From Acidobacteriaceae bacterium dw_441 (GTDB lineage: Bacteria; Acidobacteriota; Terriglobia; Terriglobales; Acidobacteriaceae), in contig JAAVVA010000006.1 in NCBI GenBank assembly GCA_018449715.1, forward strand, positions 1 to 64,000: a stretch of DNA of 64,000 bases, written 5' to 3'. The notes under the pieces are model-generated. The model was not told the origin of the DNA and made no database searches. It saw only the letters and a list, made by a program, of their open reading frames with translations. Shown piece after piece: positions 33,600 to 42,797 of the stretch; position 1 is the first letter of the stretch; the number at the start of each line of letters is the position of its first letter. Both the position numbers and the translations under genes were made by a program.

Positions 33600-35417
33600 T
33601 TGACGCAGGCAACGACCAACTCCACCAAGCGGCCCAAGGGCTACCTTACGTTTACGCTTCACGCGCATCTGCCCTATGTAGTCAATCACGGCACTTGGCC
33701 GCACGGAATGGAGTGGCTCCACGAGGCTGCTGCCGAGACCTATCTTCCGCTGCTGCGTGTGCTGGGGAACCTGGAGCGCGACGGCATCCGCTTCCAGTGC
33801 AACCTGAATCTTTCGCCCATCCTGCTTGAGCAGCTTACGCACCCGGTCTTCATCGCGGAGTTCCCCCGGTATCTCGGCCGCAAGATCGTCGCCGCCCGCG
33901 AGGACGAGGCCTACTTCATCCAATCCGGCGAGACGCACCTCGCGGAGACAGCCCGCTTCTGGTTCCGCTTCTTCTCCCAGGCTCTCGACGACTTCAACGC
34001 CTTCGACAAGAACATCGTCGCAGGCTTCCGTCACTTCAACGACATTGGCCTGATCGAGATCATCACCTGCGGCGCGACCCACGGCTACAACCCTCTGCTC
34101 GGAACCGACGAGAGTGTCCGGGCGCAGATCCGCACCGCGGTCAAGACACACAAGCGCCACCTTGGCCGTTATCCTCGCGGCATCTGGGTCCCGGAGTGCG
34201 GGTACCGCCCCGCGGGCTTCTGGAATTACCCCGTGGACTTCGCCGACGGCACGCCTCGCCCGGCGGGCTTCGACCGCATTGGCGTCGAGCAGGCTCTCTC
34301 CGAGAGCGACATCGAATACTTCTTCGTCGATACCCACCTGGTCGAGCAGGGCCACCGTGTTCCCTCGCCCTACGAGCTGATGAACGGGCAGGTTCCCCTC
34401 GACGAGCTGACCATCGCCATGACACACGAGGGGCACCGCTCGCTCTACCAGCCCTACTATGTCGATGGTCCCTACGATAAGCGTTACGCCACGACGATCT
34501 TCCCGCGTGACCCCCGCACCGGCATCCAGGTCTGGTCCGGCGACACCGGCTACCCGGGCGACGGCGTCTATCTCGACTTCCACAAGAAGCGCTGGCCCGG
34601 CGGTCATCGCTACTGGCGAGTGACCGGCCCCAAGATCGACATGGGCGACAAGCTGCCCTACTATCCGCAGGAGGCAGCCGAGCGCGTCAAGTCGCACGCC
34701 TCGCACTTCGTTCACCTTGTCTACGAGGCGCTGAAGTCCGGCTTCGCGGACGCGATCCCTCCCGTCCTCTGCGCCCCGTTCGACGCCGAACTGTTCGGCC
34801 ACTGGTGGTTCGAGGGAACGCTGTGGCTCGAGGCCATCGCCCGCATCCTGCACGACTACGACACCGGCATTGAGATGATCTCGGGAGCCGAGTATCTCGA
34901 CCGCTACCCACGCGCGGGCTTCATCGCCCTACCCGAAGGCTCGTGGGGAGCAGGTGGGGGCAACGAGGTCTGGCTGAACCCGGACACAAGCTGGACCTAC
35001 ACCCACATCTACCCGGCGGAGATCTTCACCCGCGATGTCGCGACCGAAGGCAAGTGGCGCGACTCCGAGCTGGGAATGCGCATCGCGCAGCAGCTCTGCC
35101 GCGAGCTTCTGCTGCTTGAGTCCTCCGACTGGCAGTTCCTCGTCACCACGGGCGCGGCCCGCGACTACGCCGAGGCCCGCTTCACCGCGCACAACGATCA
35201 GTTCAACGAGGTGAAGACCTTCTGGGAGACCTTCGAAAGCGCCGGTCAGCTCACGCTCGCGCAGGAGGCCCGCCTGGCCGAGATCGAGCGCCGCGACGGA
35301 GTCTTCCCCGACATCGACCCCGGCATGTGGGCGATGGGGGCCAAGGAGGAGAAGCACCACCGCCTCCCCGTCTCTCCCGCTGAGACGATAGCACCAGCCA
35401 CCGAATCCGTCGCCTGA
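33600..35417 (+). CDS. GH57 1,4-alpha-glucan branching enzyme-like protein
   Basis: 605 residues from a TTG (GAGG upstream). The barrel has the GH57 histidine block LTFTLHAHLPYVVNHG, the catalytic Glu199 in IWVPECGYRP, and the acid Asp395 in CAPFDAELFGHWW. The DUF1957-type helical domain follows (about 430-560). GH57 branching enzymes move alpha-1,4 segments to alpha-1,6 positions in glycogen. The substrate cannot be proved, and some GH57 members are amylases. A strong terminator follows. It stands apart from other glycogen genes in the window. Confidence 0.88.
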   Translation: MTQATTNSTKRPKGYLTFTLHAHLPYVVNHGTWPHGMEWLHEAAAETYLPLLRVLGNLERDGIRFQCNLNLSPILLEQLTHPVFIAEFPRYLGRKIVAAREDEAYFIQSGETHLAETARFWFRFFSQALDDFNAFDKNIVAGFRHFNDIGLIEIITCGATHGYNPLLGTDESVRAQIRTAVKTHKRHLGRYPRGIWVPECGYRPAGFWNYPVDFADGTPRPAGFDRIGVEQALSESDIEYFFVDTHLVEQGHRVPSPYELMNGQVPLDELTIAMTHEGHRSLYQPYYVDGPYDKRYATTIFPRDPRTGIQVWSGDTGYPGDGVYLDFHKKRWPGGHRYWRVTGPKIDMGDKLPYYPQEAAERVKSHASHFVHLVYEALKSGFADAIPPVLCAPFDAELFGHWWFEGTLWLEAIARILHDYDTGIEMISGAEYLDRYPRAGFIALPEGSWGAGGGNEVWLNPDTSWTYTHIYPAEIFTRDVATEGKWRDSELGMRIAQQLCRELLLLESSDWQFLVTTGAARDYAEARFTAHNDQFNEVKTFWETFESAGQLTLAQEARLAEIERRDGVFPDIDPGMWAMGAKEEKHHRLPVSPAETIAPATESVA

Positions 35418-35445
35418 TTGAATCCCTAGCCTGACGACAACACAA

Positions 35446-35479
35446 GCGCCTGACCCTGCACAGGGTCAGGACGCTTTTT
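35446..35479 (+). terminator. Rho-independent terminator of the GH57 gene
   Basis: GCGCCTGACCCTG and CAGGGTCAGGACGC form a GC-rich stem with a small bulge, followed by TTTTTCC, 28 bases after the stop. Confidence 0.85.
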
Positions 35480-35498
35480 CCTGCTCGAGACAACAGTC

Positions 35499-35546
35499 GT
35501 CACTCCGAAGCGCCGCCGAAGGATCTCAACATTTCTTTGCAGAATG
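35499..35546 (+). repeat. dispersed intergenic repeat, copy B
   Basis: 48-bp relative of the elements at 18257 and 56512, beginning GTCACTCCGAAGC and ending TTTGCAGAATG. An imperfect hairpin follows at about 35553-35580, CCATCCTTCAC-GAA-GTGAAGGGTGG, which resembles the hairpins behind copy A. It lies between the GH57 terminator and the membrane-protein operon. Confidence 0.6.
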
Positions 35547-35632
35547 ACCGGGTGCCCCATCCTTCACGAAGTGAAGGGTGGGATGAATCCCTCTCGAACC
35601 AACACTCTCGCCCTTCCCCCTAAAATAAAAAG

Positions 35633-36466
35633 GTGGGCAAGCAACAACCATCCATCACGAAATCCCCCTTGGCCCTCTGGCACCTTCTCTCCCTCGACGC
35701 CCCCACCGTCGCCACCCTCTGGACATGGTTCATCGCTCGCGCCAGCCGCGTCACGCTGAACACGATTCCGCTGCTCGCAATGGCCACCGCCGTCTGGACC
35801 CTCTACGCCGCCGACCGCCTCCTCGACGCCCAGACCTCCGGGGTTGACGCACTCGAAGACCGCCACCACTTCCACCAGCAGCACCGCCCGGGCTTTATGG
35901 CGGGCATCGGCCTCGCGTCCATCCTGCTGGCAACGCTGCTGCCCCGCATCCCCGAGCAGGCCATCCATCTCTACCTCATCCTCGGAGGCCTGGTCTTTGG
36001 ATACTTCATCCTCATCCACGCCACGCGCAGCGCGCACCGTCTTCCCAAGGAGATCGCCGTCGGCGTCTGCTTCGCCGCGGCAACCTTCATCCCCACCGTC
36101 GCGCGCGAACCCGGCCTGAGACTCCCGCTCCTCGCTCCGGCCCTTCTTCTAGCCGCCGTCTGCAGCCTCAACTGCCTCTTCATCTATGCATGGGAGCACC
36201 CCCACCCCACCGGCCCCCAGCCGCATCTCATCACCGCAATCGCCCTGAGATGCCTGCTCCCTCTCACCCTCGCGGTCACGATCCTCAGCGCAGCCCTCGC
36301 TGCCTTCGACCGCCACGCCCCCTGGACCCTCTACGCCGCCGTCTCACTCGCGGCCATCGCCCTGCTGCTCCTGCACTTTCGACGCCGCGCATTACAACCG
36401 CTCGAGCTTCGCGCCGCAGCCGACCTCGCCCTTCTCACCCCGCTGCTTCTGGTTCCCTTCCTGTGA
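35633..36466 (+). CDS. UbiA-like multi-pass membrane protein
   Basis: 277 residues, about eight hydrophobic segments. After the first helix it carries YAADRLLDAQ followed by EDRHHFHQQHRP, reminiscent of the first Asp-rich motif of UbiA prenyltransferases (DxxxD) with a His-rich loop. The second Asp motif is not evident, so activity is uncertain. The start may vary: ATG/GTG around 35633. Its stop overlaps the GTG of the methyltransferase (GTGA), which points to translational coupling and a joint role, perhaps in modifying a membrane lipid or quinone-like compound. This is inference. Confidence 0.68.
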   Translation: MGKQQPSITKSPLALWHLLSLDAPTVATLWTWFIARASRVTLNTIPLLAMATAVWTLYAADRLLDAQTSGVDALEDRHHFHQQHRPGFMAGIGLASILLATLLPRIPEQAIHLYLILGGLVFGYFILIHATRSAHRLPKEIAVGVCFAAATFIPTVAREPGLRLPLLAPALLLAAVCSLNCLFIYAWEHPHPTGPQPHLITAIALRCLLPLTLAVTILSAALAAFDRHAPWTLYAAVSLAAIALLLLHFRRRALQPLELRAAADLALLTPLLLVPFL

Positions 36467-37113
36467 GCACGATGCGCAGCTTCGACCTCATCGCCCGGCC
36501 CTACCGCACGCTCGAATACCTCACGCTGGGACACACCCTCGAACGCACGCGCCTGTACTATCTTCCACGCCTTCTCGCTGCGCGCAACGCCCTCGTTCTC
36601 GGCGACGGAGACGGACGCTTCCTCTCCCATCTGCTCGCGGCCAACGCCACCGCGTACGCCACCGCCCTCGACATCAGCGCGAGGATGCTTCACCTGCTCC
36701 GCGAGCGCTGCGCCCCTTACGCGACCCGCCTGCAAACCTATCGGACAGATGCCCTTGCCTTCACTGCCCCCAAAGGCACGCAGTACGATCTCGTCGTCAC
36801 CCACTTCTTTCTCGACTGTCTTCCCCAACCCGAGGTCGAAGAACTCATGCGACAGGTCGCGCCCGTTCTCGCTCCGAATGCCCAATGGGTCGTCTCCGAC
36901 TTCCGCATCCCCACCGGCCTTATGCGCTGGCCCGCGCAACTTCTGGTCGGCGGACTCTACCTTGCCTTCCGCGTTCTCACCGGCCTTCGCACCAGCCGGC
37001 TCCCCGATCACGCATCCGCACTTCAAGCCGCAGGATTCCATCGCGTCGAACAGAAACTCTTCCTCGCAGGAGTCCTCACGACCGAACTATGGCAACGCAC
37101 GGAGACTACCTGA
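36463..37113 (+). CDS. SAM-dependent methyltransferase
   Basis: 216 residues from GTG 36463, which overlaps the upstream stop (or ATG 36472). The SAM motif I is ALVLGDGDGRFLSHLL, followed by the acidic residue in ATALDISARML. YDLVVTHFFLDCLPQPEV is motif IV of class I methyltransferases. The C-terminal segment (LLVGGLYLAFRVLTGL) is hydrophobic and could touch the membrane, consistent with lipid-like acceptors. It is coupled to the UbiA-like gene and followed by the M1-type peptidase. Confidence 0.82.
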   Translation: MSTMRSFDLIARPYRTLEYLTLGHTLERTRLYYLPRLLAARNALVLGDGDGRFLSHLLAANATAYATALDISARMLHLLRERCAPYATRLQTYRTDALAFTAPKGTQYDLVVTHFFLDCLPQPEVEELMRQVAPVLAPNAQWVVSDFRIPTGLMRWPAQLLVGGLYLAFRVLTGLRTSRLPDHASALQAAGFHRVEQKLFLAGVLTTELWQRTETT

Positions 37114-37166
37114 ACTACCTCTCACGCCTGTTTCGCATCCTACTGAGGGCACTACGACATCCGCCC

Positions 37167-39296
37167 ATGATGCGACTGACGCGATTGATGCGACACATCC
37201 CCGCCGCCGCCCTTCTTCTGCTCGCCCCGACGCTCCACGCCCAGACCATCTCCGCGACGAACTCCCCTGACGGCAAGCCGCTCTCCGAGCGCGTCGTCTC
37301 CTACTCGATCGACGCACGCCTCGACACCGACAAAAAGACCCTCGACGCGACCGAGTCGCTGACCTACCGCAACCTCACCGGCCAGCCCCTCACGACCTTC
37401 CCGCTCCACCTCTACCTCAACGCCTTCCGTCCCGAGTCCACCTTCTCCGCCGAGACCCACGCCGACGGCGGCATCCGCGACTCTCTCGACGACGACGAAT
37501 ACGACGAGGACAAGGTCGGTGGCATCACCGTCTCACACATCGACGCCGACGGCTACGGCGACCTCACCGCCACGCTCCGCTTCACCGCGCCCGACGACGG
37601 CAACCAGCAGGACCACACCGTCGCCGAGATCACCCTGCCGCGACCGCTCGCTCCCAACGACTCCGTCACCTTTCACTTCACCTTCCACGACCGCTTCCCA
37701 CTCTCCGTCGCGCGCAACGGCTACAAGCGCGACTTCATCATGGGAGGCCAGTGGTTCCCCAAGGTCGGCGTCTTCTGGCATGGAGCGTGGAATTGCCACC
37801 AATACCACGCCACCACCGAGTTCTTCTCCGACTTCGGCACCTACGACGTGCGCCTCACCGTGCCGCGCAATTACGTCATCGGAGCCAGCGGCATCCCCAC
37901 CGGCAACCACTCCAACAGCGATGGCACAAAGACACTGAGCTTCTACGGCGAGGACATCCACGACTTCGCCTTCGCGGCCAGCCCGCACTTCACCACGACC
38001 GACGCCATTTATCTCTCCTCACTCGGCCCCGTGCAGATCCACATCCTCGCGCTCGCCGCGCATCCGCACATCGCGCAGCGCTACCTCGACATCACCCGCG
38101 GCGCGCTCGCCGAGTTCGAGCGCCGCTACGGACCCTATCCCTACAAGATCATCACCGTCATCGACCCCGAGCCCGGCTCCGAGATGGAGGGCATGGAGTA
38201 CCCCACGCTCTTCACCGCCGACGGCTCCTGGACCGGCCCGATGAAGATCGCCGAGATCACCGCCGAGCATGAGTTCGGCCACCAGTACTGGTACGGCATG
38301 GTCGCGACCAACGAGTTCGAAGAGGCGTGGCTCGACGAGGGCATCAACTCCTACACCGAGGTCAAGGTGCTGGCCTCGCTGCTGGGCACAGACACTTCGG
38401 CCATGCGCGAGCGCTACGCCAACCTCGGAGATGGAGCACTGGAACGCATCTCCTATATCGGGCGTGCTGACTTCGACCCCGTCACACGCTACGCGTGGAA
38501 GTTCCGCGACAGCGACTCCTACGGCGCAGTCACCTACGGCAAGAGCGCCACGCTGCTCTACACGCTCGAAGGCATCCTCGGGACCGACGTGATGGACGAG
38601 GCCATGCGGACCTACTTCCAGCGTTACCGCTTCAAGCACCCGACGACCGAGGACTTCCTCACCACCATTGAGCAGGTTGCGCTCGCACGCGGCAAGGCCA
38701 CGACGCTCTCCAGCCATATCGAGCCGCCTCCCGCCACGCTGCTTCCCTGCACGCCACCCACCGCTTCGACCATCCCCTTCGTCCAGACGAGCCAGCCGAT
38801 CTGCCCGCCGCTGCCACCGGCCCAGCCCGCCGAGTCCACCCCCGCAACCAGCCTGCGGCCCTTCTTCAAACAGGCTGTTTACGGGACTGAGATTCTTGAC
38901 TACGCGGTGGACGGCTTCTCCTCCACGCCGACCCCGTGGTGGCAACCGCACGATAACGATTCCAAAGATTCGCACAAGACGCAGTACTTCTCCACCGTCA
39001 ACCTACGCAGACGCGGCGACTTCATCCTTCCCGTCACCGCCGAGATCGTCTTCGATGACGGCACCCGCCAGCGCGAGCACTGGAGTGGCGAGGATCGCTG
39101 GACCAGCTTCACCTACACGCGCAACGCCAAGGTCGTCTCGGTCGAGCTTGATCCCGACCACATCGTCCCGCTCGACCGCGACCTGTTCAACAACAGCTAC
39201 ACCGACCATGCCGACCACGTGCCTTCGCGCAAGCTGGCCACCATCTGGATCTTCCTGCACCAGATCGCCGCGCAGCTCGCGGCATGGTTCGTCTAG
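37167..39296 (+). CDS. M1-family zinc metallopeptidase, secreted
   Basis: About 709 residues with a signal peptide (HIPAAALLLLAPTLHAQ). The open frame runs 80-odd codons further upstream, and candidate ATGs lie at 37089, 37167, 37170 and 37188; none has a good Shine-Dalgarno, so the start is uncertain. Zinc and catalytic residues are complete: HEFGHQYWYG (His about 368) with the third ligand 19 residues after the second His in EEAWLDEGINSY, and EGMEYP takes the place of the exopeptidase GAMEN motif. It probably hydrolyses peptides in the periplasm. The C-terminal third (about 510-709) has a Pro/Ser-rich linker and a beta-rich region of unknown role. Confidence 0.83.
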   Translation: MMRLTRLMRHIPAAALLLLAPTLHAQTISATNSPDGKPLSERVVSYSIDARLDTDKKTLDATESLTYRNLTGQPLTTFPLHLYLNAFRPESTFSAETHADGGIRDSLDDDEYDEDKVGGITVSHIDADGYGDLTATLRFTAPDDGNQQDHTVAEITLPRPLAPNDSVTFHFTFHDRFPLSVARNGYKRDFIMGGQWFPKVGVFWHGAWNCHQYHATTEFFSDFGTYDVRLTVPRNYVIGASGIPTGNHSNSDGTKTLSFYGEDIHDFAFAASPHFTTTDAIYLSSLGPVQIHILALAAHPHIAQRYLDITRGALAEFERRYGPYPYKIITVIDPEPGSEMEGMEYPTLFTADGSWTGPMKIAEITAEHEFGHQYWYGMVATNEFEEAWLDEGINSYTEVKVLASLLGTDTSAMRERYANLGDGALERISYIGRADFDPVTRYAWKFRDSDSYGAVTYGKSATLLYTLEGILGTDVMDEAMRTYFQRYRFKHPTTEDFLTTIEQVALARGKATTLSSHIEPPPATLLPCTPPTASTIPFVQTSQPICPPLPPAQPAESTPATSLRPFFKQAVYGTEILDYAVDGFSSTPTPWWQPHDNDSKDSHKTQYFSTVNLRRRGDFILPVTAEIVFDDGTRQREHWSGEDRWTSFTYTRNAKVVSVELDPDHIVPLDRDLFNNSYTDHADHVPSRKLATIWIFLHQIAAQLAAWFV

Positions 39297-39340
39297 TCCA
39301 CGGAAAGGAAGACGCAGCTCACACGAAAGGCCCTCACTCT

Positions 39341-40438
39341 ATGGAGCAACCCCGCAGCATCCTCATTCACGGTCTCGGCATCACCCTCCGCCGCCTCCCG
39401 GCCTTCCTGTGGACCTGCGTCTTCAATCTCCTGCTCGCCGTCGCCTTCAGCCTTCCGCTCTACTCGCAACTCTCCCGCCTGCTTGACCACTCATTCGCCT
39501 CACAGCGGCTCTCCTCGGGCTTCGACCTCTCCATTGTGCTCACTACGATGATGAACATCCGCCGCGACCATCTCGGCGACGCCGGACTCACAACCGGGCA
39601 CAGCTCCGTCCCCGCCTACCTTCTGCTCTACTTCCTTCTCGCCCCCGGAACGATCTTCTGCTACCTCACCAAGACCCGCGCCAGCCTCAGCAACCTGCTG
39701 CAACAGGGCCTTCTGCACTTCTGGCGATTCGTCCGCATCACCCTCCTCACCCTGATCCTCTCGGGCCTCCTCCTCGCGCCGTTCATCGCTTTGCAAAGAC
39801 GCTGGGCCGACTACATTGACGACAACTTCGTCGGAACCTCTTCGCTCCTGCTCACCCTCACCGGAGCCGTGGTCATCCTTCTGGTCGCCTCTCTGCTGCG
39901 CCTCTACTTCGATCTGGTCGAGGTCTACACGGTTCAGCTCGGAGTCCGGAAGCGCGCTTCCGGACTCCCCGACCGCCGCGTACTTCGCACACTGCTCCCC
40001 GCGCTGCGTCTTCTGAGGAAAAACTTTCTCCGTGCATGGCTGACCTTCCTTCTTCTGGCTGTCGCTGGTTCGGCCATCCTCTTCTTCACCGCGCGAACAG
40101 CGATGCACATGCTGGCCCAGACCCGCGTGTGGCCCATGTTTTTCGTGGCCCAGCTCGGCGTCTTCTCCATGCTCTTCACGCGCTTCTGGCAACGTGGAGC
40201 GGAGGTCGCCCTCGCCCTTCAGCACCCTGTTCCGGGGGAACCCACCGAAGCCCACTCCTACGGCTATGCCTCACCGGCTCCACCGCCCGTAGCTCCCCCC
40301 ACCGAGCCTGCTTTCGTCCCGATTTCCGACCCCATCCCCGATCCCGAGCCTGCCCCACCCTCGCTCGATGCACCCGATCCCGATATCTACCGAAATACTC
40401 CTCCGCCTTCATCTGGCGATGACAAACCCCAGCCATAA
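39341..40438 (+). CDS. multi-pass membrane protein, proline-rich tail
   Basis: 365 residues from ATG 39341 (GAAAGG upstream), with about six membrane helices (first LWTCVFNLLLAVAFSLPL, last near IMFFV-type segments) and a proline-rich cytoplasmic tail of about 75 residues. I do not recognise the family; it resembles the hypothetical membrane proteins that accompany exported peptidases. It follows the M1 gene by 45 bases and is the last of the 35.6-40.4 kb run, which looks like one transcript. Confidence 0.7.
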   Translation: MEQPRSILIHGLGITLRRLPAFLWTCVFNLLLAVAFSLPLYSQLSRLLDHSFASQRLSSGFDLSIVLTTMMNIRRDHLGDAGLTTGHSSVPAYLLLYFLLAPGTIFCYLTKTRASLSNLLQQGLLHFWRFVRITLLTLILSGLLLAPFIALQRRWADYIDDNFVGTSSLLLTLTGAVVILLVASLLRLYFDLVEVYTVQLGVRKRASGLPDRRVLRTLLPALRLLRKNFLRAWLTFLLLAVAGSAILFFTARTAMHMLAQTRVWPMFFVAQLGVFSMLFTRFWQRGAEVALALQHPVPGEPTEAHSYGYASPAPPPVAPPTEPAFVPISDPIPDPEPAPPSLDAPDPDIYRNTPPPSSGDDKPQP

Positions 40439-40514
40439 TCCGCGCTGGAGGATCTCCAAACGGCACCTGTTCGGGCGATCCACCGGTCTTTAGATTAAAA
40501 TAAGGTCAATATTC

Positions 40515-41051
40515 ATGAACCTTTACGTCCTAAGACACGCATCGGCGGGGGAACGGCGTCCGAACCCGCTCCTCGACCTCCGGCGGCCTCTCGACAAGGA
40601 CGGCAAACGGCACTGCATCCACCTGGCGCACGTGCTCAGCGCGATGAAGCTGCAGTTCGACCTCATCGTCTCCAGCCCGCTCAAGCGCAGCCTCCAGACC
40701 GCCTCCCTCGTCGGCACCGAGATGGGGTACGAATCGCAGATCCTGATGTCGAACGCGCTCGCCCCGGACGGAACTTTTCAGGACTTCCAGCGCCTGCTCT
40801 CCGAGAGCCGCGCCTACGAGAACCTGCTCGTCGTGGGCCACAATCCCAACATCGCGCAGTTCCTCTCCGGCCTGCTGATCGCCCCCGGAGCCACGGCCCT
40901 GCCGCAGATTCGCCTTCGCAAAGGCTCGCTCGCCCGCGTCTCTCTGATACGCGGACCGGCCACCCTGCAGTGGGTGCTCGACCCGCGCATCGTGCGTGCG
41001 CTCTACACCACTTCGACGAAAAGTTCGCGCCGGAAGATCTCGCGGAAGTAA
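40515..41051 (+). CDS. sixA: phosphohistidine phosphatase, SixA type
   Basis: 178 residues, histidine phosphatase superfamily. The catalytic RHG-type motif is VLRHASAGE, the second arginine is in SSPLKRSLQTA, and the second His is in LVVGHNP. SixA removes phosphate from histidine in phosphotransfer proteins; related enzymes act on other substrates. The last 49 bases overlap the end of the convergent ppx gene, so the basic tail TKSSRRKISRK lies on DNA shared with it. AAGGTC precedes the ATG. Confidence 0.86.
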   Translation: MNLYVLRHASAGERRPNPLLDLRRPLDKDGKRHCIHLAHVLSAMKLQFDLIVSSPLKRSLQTASLVGTEMGYESQILMSNALAPDGTFQDFQRLLSESRAYENLLVVGHNPNIAQFLSGLLIAPGATALPQIRLRKGSLARVSLIRGPATLQWVLDPRIVRALYTTSTKSSRRKISRK

Positions 41052-42574
41052 GCCGCTTCCTTCTTCACCGACCAGGCCTCCAGCTCCGCTCCGCCGCGAC
41101 CCGGAACCAGCTCCAGCAGCACCCTCTTCGGATACACGTGCACCCGTATCCGAAGAATCGCTGTAGCGCGATCCTGGTTCAGAGCCACCGCGAGCCGCAG
41201 CAGCACGATCGCTCGCACCACATTCGCGTGCTCTTCCAGCGGAATCGTCCGCATCACACGGTCCATCGCATCGGGCCGCGTCTTGCCCTGATAGCGGGCC
41301 AGCGCGCTCACAATCGCCCTCTGCTCCGGCGAGAAGCCGAAGATTTCAGAGTTGGCGATGATGTACTGCGTGTGCCGATGATGCCCCTGGTGGTTCATGT
41401 ACTTGCCCACGTCCTGCATCATCGCGGCCGACTCCAGCCACATCCGGTACTCCTCCGGCAGACCATGCACGCGAGCCAGCGCATTGAACAGCTCCACGAC
41501 ATGCTGCCGCACCGGCTCCGCGTTGCGCTGCTCGATACCGTACCTGCGGCAGACTTCAAGCACGCCCGTCCAGCGTTCACTCTCGATCTTCTGGTGGACG
41601 GAGGCGCGCAGGTCTACATCGCTCAACATCTGCGCCAGCATTCCATCGCGCAGCCCCAGCGCCGAGTAGCGGAACGACCTCAGCCCGAACTTTTCCATCA
41701 GGTGCGTGTAGACCATCGCTCCGCCCACGATGATCTCCGACCGCCGCGGCCCGATGCCGGTCACCGCCGCCCTCTGCTCGTCTCGCATCTTCACCAGCCG
41801 GTCAGTCAGGGCGCGCACCTCGGCGACATCGGCGGTCAGCCCGCCTACGTGCTCCACGCGCTTCTTCGCGAGCGTCTTCTTCTTGCTCTTCGATGCGACC
41901 TTCTTGCGGACCTCGGTACACGCCTCGGCCAGCGCCTGCGCAGTCCCCGAGGTCGCCACCACCAGGCCCACGCGCGGCACGCCAAGTTTTTTGGAGGCCT
42001 TCTTCAGTTCGCGATCGATAAACTGCTTCAGCCTCGCCACGTCCTCCTTCGCCGGAGGATCGGTCGTAAGAAAATCCTGCTGCAGCCGCACCGCTCCCAG
42101 AGGAAGGCTGACCATCGACTTCACGCGCCCGCCGTCCGAAACCGTCACCTCGCAGCTTCCGCCGCCCAGGTCGATCAACATACAGCGCCCGCGTGCTCCG
42201 ACCTCGTGCGTGACCACGCCAAGGTGGATCAGGCGGCCCTCTTCAAGCCCCGAGATCACCTCGACGTTCCAGCCGGTCGCCGAGCGCACCCACTCCGTGA
42301 AGGCGTCGGCGTTGCGGGCGTCGCGCATGGCGCTGGTCGCCACCACGCGCACCTTGTCGGCCACGTGCAGCTGCACCGCCTTGTGGAAGCGTTTGAGCGC
42401 CCGGATCGTCGCCGCCATCGCCTCAGGGGAGATCACCCCGGTCTGAAAGACGCTCTCGCCCAGCCGAGTCACCTCGCGGTCCTCATGCAGCGTCTTCAGC
42501 CGGTGCATCTGCACTTCGGCAATCTTCAAACGGCAGGAGTTGGACCCAATATCAATCGCGGCAAACGTCGGCAT
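41003..42574 (-). CDS. ppx: exopolyphosphatase (Ppx/GppA family)
   Basis: 523 residues. The actin-like N-terminal part has the phosphate loop AIDIGSNSCRLKIAE and the second loop LIDLGGGSCEVTV. The C-terminal half is an HD-type domain (MMQDVGKYMNHQGHH, with HTQYII). Ppx hydrolyses terminal phosphate from inorganic polyphosphate; GppA members act on pppGpp. Length fits the two-domain Ppx type. The promoter upstream is good (42604). Convergent with sixA with a 49-bp overlap, so the two transcripts are antisense at their 3' ends. Confidence 0.87.
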   Translation of the reverse strand: MPTFAAIDIGSNSCRLKIAEVQMHRLKTLHEDREVTRLGESVFQTGVISPEAMAATIRALKRFHKAVQLHVADKVRVVATSAMRDARNADAFTEWVRSATGWNVEVISGLEEGRLIHLGVVTHEVGARGRCMLIDLGGGSCEVTVSDGGRVKSMVSLPLGAVRLQQDFLTTDPPAKEDVARLKQFIDRELKKASKKLGVPRVGLVVATSGTAQALAEACTEVRKKVASKSKKKTLAKKRVEHVGGLTADVAEVRALTDRLVKMRDEQRAAVTGIGPRRSEIIVGGAMVYTHLMEKFGLRSFRYSALGLRDGMLAQMLSDVDLRASVHQKIESERWTGVLEVCRRYGIEQRNAEPVRQHVVELFNALARVHGLPEEYRMWLESAAMMQDVGKYMNHQGHHRHTQYIIANSEIFGFSPEQRAIVSALARYQGKTRPDAMDRVMRTIPLEEHANVVRAIVLLRLAVALNQDRATAILRIRVHVYPKRVLLELVPGRGGAELEAWSVKKEAAYFREIFRRELFVEVV

Positions 42575-42603
42575 TTGTTTCGGCAGACCTCAAGGAACTG
42601 AAA

Positions 42604-42632
42604 ATTATCACCATAAGCAAGATACATCCCAA
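42604..42632 (-). promoter_or_regulatory. sigma-70-like promoter for ppx
   Basis: Minus strand: TTGGGA and GATAAT spaced by 17 bases, with TG two bases before the -10 (extended -10). Transcription would begin near 42597, about 22 bases before the ATG of ppx. Confidence 0.5.
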
Positions 42633-42797
42633 AAACCGCAACGACATCGGTAACGGGACCGCAATTCGGCCAACTTCTCCACAGTCATCAGAAAATGAGC
42701 CTCTCGACCGCGTTCTCTCCATCAAAATCTCTCAGAGTCGGGCAATCTCCTACTCTTTTGGCAGCCCCGGCCATTTATCCTAATAAGAAGCCGCTTC

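Noticed and set aside
33441..34853. 470-codon minus-strand open frame
   Set aside because: Lies opposite the GH57 gene, which has clear catalytic motifs; the antisense product has no recognisable domain.
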